Assembly (NCBI RefSeq): GCF_033118175.1
Contig: NC_083688.1
Coordinates: forward strand, 4,919,001-4,983,000
Direction: 5' to 3'
Length of the DNA stretch: 64,000 nt
Source of the DNA: Dama dama
Taxonomy: Eukaryota; Chordata; Mammalia; Artiodactyla; Cervidae
Position 1 is the stretch's first letter. Each line of letters starts with the position of its first letter. Under the pieces are notes generated by a model. The model did no database searches. It was not told the DNA's origin and saw nothing but the letters and a program-made list of their open reading frames with translations. Below are positions 1 to 10,137 of the stretch, in pieces. Position numbers and translations under genes: made by a program.

Positions 1-56
1 GGCTGCACATGAAACAAAAATGCTGGTGTCCGCCCTGAAAATAAATATCTTTTACT

Positions 57-91
57 AAAAAAAAAAAAAAAAAAGAAAGAAAAAGAAAAAT
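57..91. repeat. A-rich tract
   Basis: A run of about 19 adenines followed by GAAA and GAAAA units. It could be the tail of a retroelement whose body is left of the window; the preceding 50 bases were not recognised. Confidence 0.7.
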
Positions 92-1331
92 GAAAGACAC
101 AAACCCAAACCCCAAAGCCAAACAGCAAGTCTGTTATTTGGGAGTTTAATGAGTGTGTGAAGTCCCTGTTGGGGCTGGAAATGACGAGGCTCCAGGCAAG
201 AAGATTGGGGGCTTCATTTTCCATTCTGAAAATGCCAAGGGGTCAGGTTCTGTGGGAACGGTTTGGAGGGGGGCAGGGAGCCAGTGACCTGGGGTCCCCT
301 TCTCCTTGCTGTCACGAGCCTGCCCCGCCCCACGGAGCTCCCGGCTGGAGCTGGCTGTGAGGAGCTTGCCTTCACGGAGCCACACCGAGCTCCACTACTG
401 CTGGCCGTGAGAACGCCTTGCAGGGAAAGCCAGCCCCCGGGGGTGCCGCCGGGACTGGACTGCTCGTCACTGCGTTTCCTCCCGGGACAGTCCTATGCGT
501 GGGCTGTCCATTCCATTTAATAGATGGACACCTGGAGCCGCAGAGAGCTTAAGCGCCCGGACCTTGGTCAAGATACAGCAGAGTCAGGATTCCAACCCCA
601 GTCTGACTTCAGAGGCCTTTCTGGTTCCCCGGGATCCGGCATGGCCCTGTATCCGCCACCTGTACCACCAGCCTGAACTCCTGGCTCCCTGTCCACCCAG
701 CGGAACCTGGGCTCTGAGGAGGGCGCCTGTGAAATGCCATCTCCGGGGACGGCGAGTCTAAGGCCGGCCGTCACTGGACTCTGCGCTCCCGAGGTGTCAG
801 CCAGGGGCAGTGGCCTGGGCTGACGCCCGCGGTAACGGGAGGACACCGGCGTGGTGGTCAGCACGGGCGGCGGCTGTTATGCCCTTGGCCCCCATTTTAA
901 AAATAGTCAGGACTTCAAACATGGTCTCCCAAGGAAAACAAACAGCCCCGCGTCCGTCTGCCCGCGTGGGTCAGCGCGGTGGGTAAAATTAGCCTGGCGG
1001 TGACTACACAGACGTGGGCGCTGGCCCGCTGTTTGCCAGGCTCCCAGCTGGGCTGCCCCAAGACCTCCCTGGCAGGGGCCTCTCGCCTCCGGGGGAGCGG
1101 GGGTGGGGCGAGGAGGCAGCTCTCGGTCGGAGTCCCCATCCTCCGCTCCATGGACACAGCAGGAGCTGGAGTCGCCTTGGGTTCACATCCCGGCTCTGTA
1201 CCCTCGCTGGCTGTGTGGCCTTAGGGGAAAGAAATCATATTTCTGCACCCATTTGTTTGGAAAAGAGGTGACGTGGGTAGCCTTGCAGCCTTGTATGACG
1301 TTGAACAAGATCAGGTATCTCGAGTCCTTTA

Positions 1332-1543
1332 GGGCTTCCCAGGTGGCTCAGGGGTAAAGAATCCTCCTGCCGATGCCGCAGACTCGGGTTCGATCCCTGG
1401 GTCGGGAAGATCCCCTGGAGAAGGAAATGAGCAACCCACTCCAGTGTTCTTGCCTAGAGAATCCCATGGACAGAGGAGCCTGGCAGGCTACAGTCCATGG
1501 GGTCACACGTGTGGGACACGACTCAGCGACTAAACAACAGCAA
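1332..1543 (+). mobile_element. Bov-tA type SINE, near full length
   Basis: Starts GGCTTCCCAGGTGGCTCA (tRNA-derived head with a degenerate B box, GGTTCGATCCC) and continues into the Bov-A segment through to GACACGACTCAGCGAC. Ruminant-specific; sits in an ALPL intron in the sense orientation. Confidence 0.93.
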
Positions 1544-1884
1544 TCTCAAGGCCTTAGTGCCCGACACACACGCTGTAAGATGCTGCTGCTCTCACACCAG
1601 CAGAAGTTGGTATTGGGCTTCTGGAAAGCCAGGTAAGGGAGGTTAGCGCCAGCATTGCACTCCGAAGCCCAAACCACAATCCCAGTAGACTCGTGATTTC
1701 ATTCCTGGCCGAGCCGATGGAGCAGAGGCTCAGGGAAGGTGGCGTGCACTGGAGCCAGGGCTCACCACGCCAGAGAGGCGTCCACTCCGTCCATCCCCCT
1801 TGGAGCCCGGCTGTCCAGCTGGGCCTCTGGGAACCTCCAGACGGCATGGCGCCCCTGGGGCACTGACGGCTGTGTCCCCTTTAG

Positions 1885-2028
1885 GTGATCATGGGGGGCG
1901 GCCGGAAGTACATGTTCCCCAAGAACAGAACCGACGTGGAGTATGAACTGGACGAGAAGGCCAGAGGCACGCGGCTGGACGGCCTGAACCTCGTCGACAT
2001 CTGGAAGAGCTTCAAACCGAAACACAAG
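1885..2028 (+). CDS. ALPL: ALPL exon 7 (144 nt)
   Basis: Acceptor TTTAG before GTG ATC ATG; donor AAG|GTAGCC. Phase 0 at both ends, 48 codons, the same size as the human exon. It begins VIMGGGRKYMFPKNRTD and ends SFKPKHK. It carries the first of four sequons seen here (N-R-T). It encodes part of the phosphatase core around residues 217-264, with the conserved stretch EKARGTRLDGL. Confidence 0.97.
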
Positions 2029-3876
2029 GTAGCCTGTCCAGTTGCCTGACGACTGGGCGGGGAGGTGCTGAGGGGAATCCTTCTCTGCATCTGTTCATTT
2101 CTGTAGAATGGGTTTGTAATTCTTAGCTCAGGCCCAAAGGACCTTACCAAAGGACCTCAAAGTCAAAGGTGTCTGAATGTCACATGAAAAAGTGAAAGTG
2201 AAGTCGCTCAGTCGTGTCTGACTCTTTGCGACCCGATGGATTGTAGCCTACCAGGTTCCTCCATCCATGGGATTTTCCAGGCAAGATTACTGGAGTGGGT
2301 TGCCATTTCCTTCTCCAGGGGATCTTTCTGACCCAGGGATCGAACCTGGGTCTCCAGCACTGCAGGCAGACGCTTTACCGTCTGAGCAGGGAAGTTCACA
2401 CAGTAGGTGCCCATTGATTCCTTCCTTCAGGCAGTGAGGAAGAGGGTGGGCCAAGGAGTGACCTGCATGGCCATGCAGCCCACCGTACCCCTACTGCGTG
2501 CGGGGCCCCTGGCGAGGCCTGAGGTCCAAAGGATGAATCAGATGGCCAAGGAAACGTGGAACACTGCTTGGATGGCGAGATGCCCAGCACCTACGGGAAC
2601 CCAGAGGGGACAGACCACAAGGGAGGGGCTGAGAAGCCCCGAAAGGGGTGGGGGGAGGCCACGCTTGGGGGAATCTCGCAGGCCGCGGTGGCAGGGAGGG
2701 GCCGGGGTCAGGGCACGTGCTGGCTGGGGAATGGAGGCCGAAGCGTGGGAAGACCTGGGCACTGGCTCCTGGGAGCAGCTCTGGCCCGTGAAATCCGTCT
2801 GCAGGCCCTGGGGCCTGGGGCAGCTGGGGTCTGGAAATGACTGTGGTCGGAGCTGAAGACAGTGGGGAGCAGCCTGGCAGCCGCTTTGATGTCACTCTGG
2901 GGTTCGGTTTCGGAGGCTTCCAGGCCTGGCCCCTGGGGAGGCCTTGTGGGATGGAGCTAGGCCAAGACTGAGGTGGGGGCAGGGACGGGGAACGGCCCCC
3001 CGGGGTGGGTGGGGGCAGGACCTAGCTGCTTTGAACTCTTCCCGTGCCTTCTGAGTCAGCTCTGGCTAGACCAGAGCCCCACCCCGGCCCAAGCCTGAGA
3101 GACACCGCCATTCCCAGCCTCGGTTTCTCTACCTGGAACATGGGACCAGAGCTTGGCCCCCCAGGCATGAAGTGAGGGATAGCAGGGGAACCCCACTTTC
3201 TTAGCCTTCCCACCTTCCTCCCCAGAGCAGCCCCGGAGGTTTGAAAAACCTCTGATCCCAACGCCATCACCCAGAGAAGGTGAGGCACTCTCCTAAGGAC
3301 ACACAGATGGTTCCTGGTAGTTCAGGACCCCACCCCCCAGTCCAGGCCTGAAAGGCACCCTCTCCAGGCAAGCTGGCCAGTCCCTTCCTGTGGCCTCTGC
3401 CCTGGGAAAGCTGTCCTTCCTTTATTTCCCCCCTTAGCTGGGGTCCCCAGGGCAGACTTCCTTCCTTCCTGGCTCTGAGAACACACACAGCCCATACCTC
3501 TCAGTGAGTGCTCAAGGCCCTCAGTGATCTGTGCCTTCCTCTTCTTTGCTCCACAGCACCTCCCCCTGCTCGGAACGCTGTTCCCTGACTCCAGGTTGTT
3601 CAGTTCTTACTTTGTCTTCCAAGTCCCCATGAGGACCTCACCTCCACCAGGAAGCCCTCCCTGATCTTGTCTCTAGGTTCACAATGACCCTGGTCTCAGA
3701 ATTCTCATCACCTTGCATTAAACTTACCTGTTTATTTGCCATTTCTTGAAGGCAGGGATGGTAGGTCCTCAGAGAGGGACTGTTAAATGACTGAAGGACA
3801 CACATGTGTGCCCCAGACGCTGAGGCCAGCTGACTCCCCTGGTCCCAGCGTGACTGACCCTGGCCCTTCCTTCTAG
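2029..3876 (+). other. ALPL: ALPL intron 7
   Basis: One reverse-oriented Bov-tA SINE (2186-2397); the rest is unique, moderately GC-rich sequence with no further exon or gene seen. Confidence 0.7.
2186..2397 (-). mobile_element. Bov-tA type SINE, reverse orientation
   Basis: Read on the minus strand it has the usual order: tRNA-like head (complement of 2330-2395), GATCCCCTGGAGAAGGAAAT core, and the GTCAGACACGACTGAGCGAC-like end near 2200. Confidence 0.92.
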
Positions 3877-3946
3877 AACTCTCACTACGTCTGGAACCGC
3901 ACTGATCTCCTGGCCCTTGACCCCCACACCGTGGACTACCTCTTGG
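3877..3946 (+). CDS. ALPL: ALPL exon 8 (70 nt)
   Basis: Acceptor CCTTCCTTCTAG; donor TTGG|GTAAGT, leaving one base of a glycine codon. Encodes NSHYVWNRTDLLALDPHTVD and then YLL. The second sequon (W-N-R-T) is here. Length equals the human exon, and the next exon completes the split codon. Confidence 0.97.
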
Positions 3947-4705
3947 GTAAGTGGAGGGGGTGGAGTGCATATCCAGCTGGGCGCCCTGGGGCCAGGGCTG
4001 TGTGAGCCAGTCCTGGGAGACGAGGCCCAGGCCGCCCCCACCCCAACTTAGGAACCTTTGTCCCCAGGCTCCAGGACCTGGGAGGGGAGAGGGAGGGGTT
4101 CCGGTTCATAGAACTAGACCTGAAACTTGCTGGCCGTGCGGGGCGAACAGCTCCATTGAGCACAATGGGAAAACAAAGCTCAGAGAAGGGAGACGACCTC
4201 TGGCGGGTCACACGGCCCCGGTGAGTCTGAACCCTAGCTGGTGCTCGGACTTAAACACATCCATGGCTGTGGAGCCAGGGGACGCAGAGCCAGCCCTGCA
4301 GAGCTGCCAGGGCAGAAGCCAGCTAGATTGTCTCCACTGATCTTGACTGGGGAGGGCGGGGGTTGCCCCCACCTCCCCAGGGACTGGGTAACAGGTGTGG
4401 GACCCAAGGCGGCTCCAGGTGAGGTGGAATGAGACCCTGAATACCACTGCAGACATCTGGGTCCCCTTTCCCTCCTGGCTGTTGGGCCAAGCAGGTGGTG
4501 GCAAAGCCCCCTGCAACCCTTTCTCAAGGAACACGGCCCCTGGGTCCTGGGCGTGTCCTCGGAGATTCTGGGCTTAGAGCAGGGCATCTGGAGGATCGCT
4601 CAGACGCACACAGCTCTCTGCTTGCCTGGGCCACGCAGCGCACACCCCATACCCCACACTGCCTGTAGAGAATCATGCCTGTACCCATGTAGCATGAACA
4701 TTCCA

Positions 4706-4906
4706 TTTATGGGTCTAGAGCCAGGTTGCTGGGTTCAAATCCAGCTCCTACCACTCATGAGCTGTGCAATCCTGGGCAAGTGATTTCTCTTTTCTGTGCC
4801 TCCGTTTTCTATAAAATGAGGATAATGAATCTCTATACAGTGGGTACAGTGATCAGGCCTGCCTCAGGTGACATGAGGATTAAATGAACTAATTAATGTA
4901 TAAGTT
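4706..4906 (+). mobile_element. MIR SINE
   Basis: MIR landmarks in order: GGGTTCAAATCCAGCTC, GAGCTGTGCAATCCTGGGCAAGT, the TAAAATGAGGATAAT core and GAGGATTAAATGA. An ancient mammalian element. Confidence 0.85.
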
Positions 4907-4909
4907 ATC

Positions 4910-5420
4910 TCTGTGGCTGCATAACAGATGATCCCAAAACTTTACAGTTTAAAACGAGAGCAAACATTTACTCTTTCACAGTTTCTTTGGGTCAGGAATC
5001 TGGGAGTGGTTTAGCTGGGTCTCTCAGGAGGTTGTGGTCCTCTGAAGGCTTGACTGGGGCTGGGACTTCCAGGGTGGCTCACTCACATGGCTAAGGAGTC
5101 AGTGCGGGCTGTTGGCCGGAGGCCTCAGTGAGCGTGAATTCCAGGAGGAAGGGCTGCTAGGCGACATCTCAGAGGCTGGGCCCAGCTGCTTCCAAAGCAC
5201 ACAGGACAACATGTGGCCCAGAGTAAGCAATCTGTTCCTTGGAGCTCCTGTTAGGCTGCGCTTACTCATGGAAGGGCAAGGTGTTCTGGAAGCACATCCA
5301 GGACTGGAAAACAGCAATCCAGTACATGTGGAATCTTGTGATATGAGCAAGGAATGGATCTCTCTCCTTGTTTCACGAGGGAAAAAACCACACTCAGGGA
5401 ACAGCAGACACAGTGACCCC
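4910..5420 (+). mobile_element. Old LTR-like interspersed repeat, family not named
   Basis: Starts with a 'GTGGCTGCATAACAGATGATCCC...TTAAAAC...CATTTACTCTTTCACAG' order that I recognise from an abundant old eutherian repeat, followed by 'GGGTCAGGAATCTGGGAGTGG' and 'TGAAGGCTTGACTGGGGCTG'. I cannot name the subfamily; no coding capacity is visible. Confidence 0.5.
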
Positions 5421-5836
5421 AAACCGTCTTTTGTTTCAGTGTATAAGCACTGAGCCCTTCAAACCTGACATGTAAACACACACCCAGGCTGTCTCGTTGA
5501 GGCCGGGACACAATCCTCTGGCTTGTCCAGGGCCCTCTGGGCTAGGAGTGGGCTGATGGAGTGGAATCCCAGGTCTCCCATTAGCAGCTGAACGTAGCGA
5601 GTTACAGAACACCTGAGCCTCAGTCTCCTCCTCTGTGAAATGGACACAGTGCCCCCACCACCACCAAGGCGAGGCTGAGAAGATGAACGGAGGCAGCCCT
5701 CCCAGAGCACCTGGCACAAGTCAGGCTGCCAGAGACCCCCAGAGCTGCTTCTGCCCCCCACTGCCCTTTATCCCCAAGTTGTGCGTGAGAAGCCTCTGCT
5801 CCCTGAGACACCCACACCCTCCTGGCTCCTTCTCAG

Positions 5837-5971
5837 GTCTCTTTGAGCCGGGGGACATGCAGTATGAACTCAACAGGAACAACGTGACTGACCCTTCACT
5901 CTCCGAGATGGTAGAGATGGCCATCAAGATCCTGAACAAGAACCCCAAAGGCTTCTTCCTGCTGGTGGAAG
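5837..5971 (+). CDS. ALPL: ALPL exon 9 (135 nt)
   Basis: Acceptor CCTTCTCAG; donor GGAAG|GTAAGG. With the carried G it reads GLFEPGDMQYELNRNNVTDP and ends KNPKGFFLLVEG across the junction. The F-E-P-G-D segment and nearby acidic residues belong to the calcium-site region in mammalian alkaline phosphatases (family knowledge). Third sequon: N-V-T. The invariant acidic residue in LLVEGG contacts the active-site magnesium. Confidence 0.97.
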
Positions 5972-6780
5972 GTAAGGGGCCCAAGCCTAGCTGCAAGGCC
6001 GCTTCCCTGGGAGCTTCTAGGTGGGCTTAGGGGTCGGGTGGTCAGCTCTCGGAGAGGACTGTCCCATTTGGGGATAAGCAGAGAGCTTCCTTTGGGGAGG
6101 ATGGGTCATGAATGAGAGAGTTGGAGAGAAGGGGCGGTGCTGAAGCTCCCAGCCCAACAAGCTCTTCTTTGGGTGTGAAGATGGCTCATCTGGCTTACCA
6201 GTCCAGGAAGGCTTCCTGAGAGAGGAGGCAGTTTTCTTCCTTTTTGGAAATTCCTCCCCAAAGCCTGTCTCTGGAGGGGTATGCAGCCCCCACAGCTTCA
6301 CTCCTCCCCAAAGACAAGTCTGCAAGCCCCCGTAGTCAGAGGTGCCCTGACCAGCTGCCTGGCTGGGCCCAAGGACACCGGCCCAGGGTCGACCAGATGC
6401 CCATTGGTCTGTGGATGCCCTCACAGCTGGACAGTGGGCCTCTGCTGTTATTAGGCCCATATGGGGCCAAGGCCAGAGAGGAGAAGGCCCAGGGCAGCCC
6501 CTGGGTATATCCTGGGGTCCCTAGGGCTGGGAGAGCCAGACCCTTCGGGAGGCAGCTGTGCTGTCTGCCGAGACTCCTGGGGTTTCCCAGCGCTGCCGTG
6601 AGGCCCGGGACTCATTGTCCGAGTGCTGCCACCCACTGACTCTTGTGACTTTTACCTGTGCATTGCTGTAAAAATGAGGCCCAAAATAGTCCCCTTCTCC
6701 AAGAAGGACTATTAGCATCCATTGTGTCCAGAGACATAATGTACTTGGAAGGGGGCCCAGCAGAGAATAAATCCTCAATG

Positions 6781-6806
6781 CTTCTATTATTATCATTATT
6801 ATGATT
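6781..6806. repeat. Short ATT-rich microsatellite
   Basis: Interrupted (ATT)n run ending ATTATTATGATTG; too short and interrupted to be very variable. Confidence 0.6.
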
Positions 6807-7544
6807 GCCCAATAGCTAAGGAGATCACAACAGAAAGTAAGAGGAAATGATAAAGTCTCTGGAATCCTCCAAAGTTCTAACAACTATTCATGTTCTGCCT
6901 GACACACACATGCACACATGGACATACTTGCACACGTCCTCCCACCGCACATACACACACGCTCGCGCCTGTACCCCCTCCAGAGGCCAGCGGCCGCCAG
7001 CCCAGCTTGGCTGCTCTCCTGCCAAACCCCGGGGTTCCCACTCAAGCACAGCGGCCTCGGCCTGGCCCCAAACGGGCCTCTGACGCTGAGGAAGCAGCCA
7101 GGAACCAGTGGTGGTGAACACGGGCTCCCCCGGGAGCGGTCCTCTTTGCGAGCAGGGCCAGGACCAGGCCGGCCAGGCCAGCTGCTCCCAGAGCCACAAC
7201 AAAGGAGGGATCCGCCCTGCCAGCCGGCCAGGCCTGTGTGGTGAGGCCCAGGCCAGCAGGAAGGCAGGGCGGCCAGGCGCCCAGGCTCCGGACCCTCAGA
7301 GTTGGGAGTGTCCACCCAGGCATCGTCTTCCTCTTAGAGACGGGAGGCGCTCCCTGCAGTCACACAGTCTCAGCTGTGATCTCCAAGCCAGGCTTAACCA
7401 AGCCAGGCCTGCTCTGCTCACCTGGGGGGAGGTGGCATGGGGTGAGGGCTTCTCCAGGCCTTTATGGAAGCCTGCTGTGGGCACTGCCCAGGCCCCGAGG
7501 GCTTTTCCCCTCTAAGAGTGTGCTTCACACTCGGTAATTTGGAG

Positions 7545-7742
7545 TAATTCCCTGAGAGCTCAGTTGGTGAAGAATCCACTCGCAATGCAGTAGACCCTGG
7601 TTCAATTCCTGGGTTGGGAAGATCCCCTGGAGAAGGGAAAGGCTACCCACGCCAGTATTCTGGCCTGGAGAATTCCATGGACTGTATAGTCCATGGGGTT
7701 GCAAAGAGTCTGACGCGACTGAGAGACTTTCACTTCCACTTT
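7545..7742 (+). mobile_element. Bov-tA type SINE
   Basis: Diverged head (GAGAGCTCAGTTGGTGAAGA), then GGTTCAATTCCTGGGTTGGG, the GATCCCCTGGAGAAGG core and the CAAAGAGTCTGACGCGACTG tail. Confidence 0.9.
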
Positions 7743-7784
7743 ATACTCAGAGGGGATGTATTCAAAGATGGAAAAACAGGGCTT

Positions 7785-7975
7785 TAGAGTGGGTCATGTG
7801 AATTCAAAGCCCAGCAGATCTCACCTTGGACACGTCAGTTCCCCAGTCTCAGCCTCAGTTGCTCCATCTGTAAACTGGGCTGATTGTACCCATCTCTGCC
7901 CAGTTGTTGGGAATGGGGAACAAGACGTCAGCTTGTTCTGTCTGGCACCTAGTAGGTATTCAGGCATGTTGGGTC
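7785..7975 (+). mobile_element. MIR SINE
   Basis: 'GAATTCAAAGCCCAGCAGATC', 'CAGTCTCAGCCTCAGTTGCTCC', a 'TCTGTAAACTGGG' core and 'CTAGTAGGTATTCAG' appear in MIR order. A second weak MIR-like stretch follows at about 8040-8165. Confidence 0.7.
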
Positions 7976-8285
7976 CTCTCCCTAACTCTCCGAGGTCTTC
8001 AGGGACTCCGAGCAGCTGAAGAAGCAGCTCAGAGAGCAGCGTGGGGTGGTGGATCTGCCTTAAACCTGACTTTGCACTGTTCACCTGTGGGCCTGTGGTC
8101 CAGCGGCTCACCGTCTGAGCTGCTGGGAAGGTTGAACAGCTGTATTAAATGCTCGGCATGGTGCCCGGCCCAGGGGAGCTCCCATCGAGGAGGTTAACCT
8201 AGCGGTTAACCCAGGGGGATGGGAATCAGGGATTATACCTCGTTCCCCACCCCCTGACCACAGGCCTTTGCCTTGGTGTCCCAAG

Positions 8286-8477
8286 GGGGCAGGATTGACC
8301 ACGGGCACCACGAGGGCAAAGCCAAGCAGGCGCTGCACGAGGCGGTGGAGATGGACCAGGCCATTGGGCAGGCGGGCGCTATGACCTCCGTAGAAGACAC
8401 GCTGACCGTTGTCACCGCTGACCACTCCCATGTCTTTACCTTTGGCGGGTACACCCCCCGTGGCAACTCTATCTTTG
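8286..8477 (+). CDS. ALPL: ALPL exon 10 (192 nt), main metal-binding exon
   Basis: Acceptor TCCCAAG; donor CTTTG|GTAGGT. Encodes GRIDHGHHEGKAKQALHEAV and, further on, TVVTADHSHVFTFGGYTPRG. In the family the D and second H of D-H-G-H-H bind one catalytic zinc and the D-H of A-D-H-S bind the other, so most of the zinc chemistry sits in this exon. All those residues are present. Length equals the human exon. The acceptor has a purine (A) at -3, tolerable but weaker than its neighbours. Confidence 0.97.
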
Positions 8478-8891
8478 GTAGGTAGGCTTCCACTGGGGAG
8501 CAGGGGTAGGGTAGGAGAGTTGGCAAGCCCAGGGCCTGGCACATGTGGGACTCGGAATTGGGGAGGGAAGAGAAGTTACTGGCAAGTGGGGGAATAGAGG
8601 GTGGGGGGTATGGAGGGAAGTGATGCCTGGGTGGCCACCAGGATGATGGATAGGTAGAAGAATGAGAGGCAGGATGGATTAATGGACAGGGGAGAGAAGA
8701 GGATGCAGGGTTGGATGGAAGGATGGACCAACAGATGGGAGGACACGGGCACAATCAAAACTGAGGGATGGTCGGTTGGAAATAAACTGGGCTTGGAAGG
8801 TGGCTTCCTTGGGCGGGGACCCAGGGACCCTAGCTGGGGGTTAGGGACTGGTGCTCCAACATGACCCCTGGACCAATGCCTTCTTGTGCAG
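8478..8891 (+). other. ALPL: ALPL intron 10
   Basis: Short intron whose middle is a degenerate GGAT/GATG-rich tract (about 8636-8745); otherwise nothing recognised. Confidence 0.7.
8636..8745. repeat. Degenerate GGAT-type microsatellite
   Basis: Repeated GGATGATGGAT, GGATGGATTAATGG and GGTTGGATGGAAGGATGG words, much interrupted. It resembles the cleaner GATG tract at 34250-34293. Confidence 0.6.
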
Positions 8892-9011
8892 GTCTGGCCC
8901 CCATGGTGAGCGACACAGACAAGAAGCCTTTCACCGCCATTCTGTACGGCAACGGGCCTGGCTACAAGGTGGTGGGTGGTGAGCGAGAGAATGTCTCCAT
9001 GGTGGACTATG
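8892..9011 (+). CDS. ALPL: ALPL exon 11 (120 nt)
   Basis: Acceptor CTTGTGCAG; donor CTATG|GTGAGA. Encodes GLAPMVSDTDKKPFTAILYG and then NGPGYKVVGGERENVSMVDY. Fourth sequon: E-N-V-S. It corresponds to the family's flexible 'crown' region near the dimer surface. Same size as the human exon. Confidence 0.97.
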
Positions 9012-9089
9012 GTGAGAACGCAAGGCCCAGGGCTGGGAGGGGACAGGGCACCCCCTCGGGGATGAGCTCGGAAACTGTGTGGTCCTCTG

Positions 9090-9312
9090 GTTAAGGCTGG
9101 GAGCGAGGTGTCCCAGAATAGACAGGACTTGAGTCAGAACAATGTCAGTTTGAATCCCCTCCTCAAATCCTAGCAACTCTGTGACCTTGGGCATATAACT
9201 TCACCTTCCTCATTTTCAGTTTCCTTCAGAAGAATGGTCTGCCTCCCAGGGTTGTCTGAAGGGCTAGCTGGATCTGATGAGCTTAGCATGGTACCTAGCA
9301 CATACAGGTGCT
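9090..9312 (+). mobile_element. MIR SINE
   Basis: 'AGTTTGAATCCCCTCCTC', 'CAACTCTGTGACCTTGGGCA', 'CAGTTTCCTTCAGAAGAATG', 'GGTTGTCTGAAGGG' and 'GGTACCTAGCACATACAGG' follow the MIR order. Confidence 0.8.
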
Positions 9313-9514
9313 TGCTGTTTTGTGCTGTCATTTTTACTGGCTGTATAGTATTCCAGTGTGTGTGCGCCTTCCCAGTTTATCTGATTCCATATTGTTGAAT
9401 ATTTGTTCATGATGTCCCCAGCACCCCCCTGGGGGTCTAATGGCACAGCCAAGGATCAGAGGCTTTTCCTGGGTTGGCTCTTCCCTTCTAATCCAGACAG
9501 CCCAGATGAGATCT

Positions 9515-9634
9515 GCAGGTTGAGAGAGCAGACTTCTGTGTCAGAACAGACTCAGGCTTGAGTCCTGTGGCCTAGTGTAGGAAATGACTTTCCCTCACTG
9601 AGCCTCAGCTTCCTCTTCTATAAAATGGGAGCAT
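9515..9634 (+). mobile_element. MIR SINE fragment
   Basis: 'AGGCTTGAGTCCTGTGGCC' then 'CTCACTGAGCCTCAGCTTCC' and 'CTATAAAATGGGA'; its end abuts the CHR-2 type SINE. Confidence 0.7.
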
Positions 9635-9762
9635 TCGGGACTTCCCGAGTGGTCCAGTGGTTAAAGACTCCACGCTCCCGATGCAGGTGGCACGGGTTTG
9701 ATCCCTGGTTGGGGAACTAGAATCCCATGTGCTGCACAGAGTGGCCCCCCACCTCGAAAAAG
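9635..9762 (+). mobile_element. CHR-2 type tRNA-derived SINE, short form
   Basis: Begins GGGACTTCCCGAGTGGTCCA, with B box GGTTTGATCCC and the GGGGAACTAGAATCCCATGT segment. It resembles other cetartiodactyl elements of this type in the window. Confidence 0.8.
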
Positions 9763-9871
9763 AATGGGGGAGGAGGGCATTTGAGCCAGTCCGGAAGTGG
9801 GCACGGAAAAGCTGCTGCACCGTGCCAGGCCCCCTGGCAGGCGCTCAGAAAGTGTTTCTTCTGGCCCACAG

Positions 9872-10137
9872 CTCACAACAACTATCAGGCGCAGTCCGCT
9901 GTGCCCCTGCGCCACGAGACCCACGGCGGGGAGGATGTAGCCGTCTTTGCCAAGGGCCCCATGGCGCACCTGCTGCACGGCGTCCACGAGCAGAACTACA
10001 TCCCCCACGTGATGGCCTACGCGGCCTGCATTGGTGCCAACCGCGACCACTGTGCCTCAGCCAGCTCGTCCAGCAGCCCCGCCCCAGGCCCCCTGCTGCT
10101 CCTGCTGGCCCTGCTGCCCCTGGGCAGCCTGTTCTGA
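9872..10137 (+). CDS. ALPL: ALPL exon 12, C-terminal coding part
   Basis: Acceptor TCTGGCCCACAG; TGA at 10135-10137. It starts AHNNYQAQSAVPLRHETHGG, whose H-E-T-H-G-G histidine is the remaining zinc ligand. The conserved HVMAYAACIGAN segment precedes a serine run (S-A-S-S-S-S-S) and a hydrophobic tail of leucines ending GSLF. That tail is a GPI-attachment signal, cleaved and replaced by the lipid anchor; the exact attachment residue cannot be read from sequence alone. Confidence 0.97.

Larger units (their letters stand above)
1..1884 (+). other. ALPL: ALPL intron 6, 3' part
   Basis: No coding exon recognised. It holds an A-rich tract near the left edge (57-91), GC-rich unique sequence from about 250 to 1200, and one Bov-tA type SINE (1332-1543). 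It ends in a normal pyrimidine-rich acceptor just before 1885. Confidence 0.7.
3947..5836 (+). other. ALPL: ALPL intron 8
   Basis: Contains a MIR copy (4706-4906), an old LTR-like repeat (4910-5420) and a MIR-like tail near 5590-5670. No additional exon seen. Confidence 0.65.
5972..8285 (+). other. ALPL: ALPL intron 9
   Basis: GC-rich unique sequence at 6240-6600 and 6960-7500, a short ATT repeat (6781-6806), a Bov-tA SINE (7545-7742) and MIR-derived sequence (7785-8165). No exon seen. Confidence 0.65.
9012..9871 (+). other. ALPL: ALPL intron 11
   Basis: Nearly filled by two MIR copies (9090-9312 and 9515-9634) and a CHR-2 type SINE (9635-9762). Confidence 0.7.

Noticed and set aside
1332..1420. 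tRNA-like A and B boxes (also in every Bov-tA and CHR-2 copy)
   Set aside because: These are tRNA-derived SINE heads that do not fold to a full cloverleaf with an anticodon arm, not tRNA genes.
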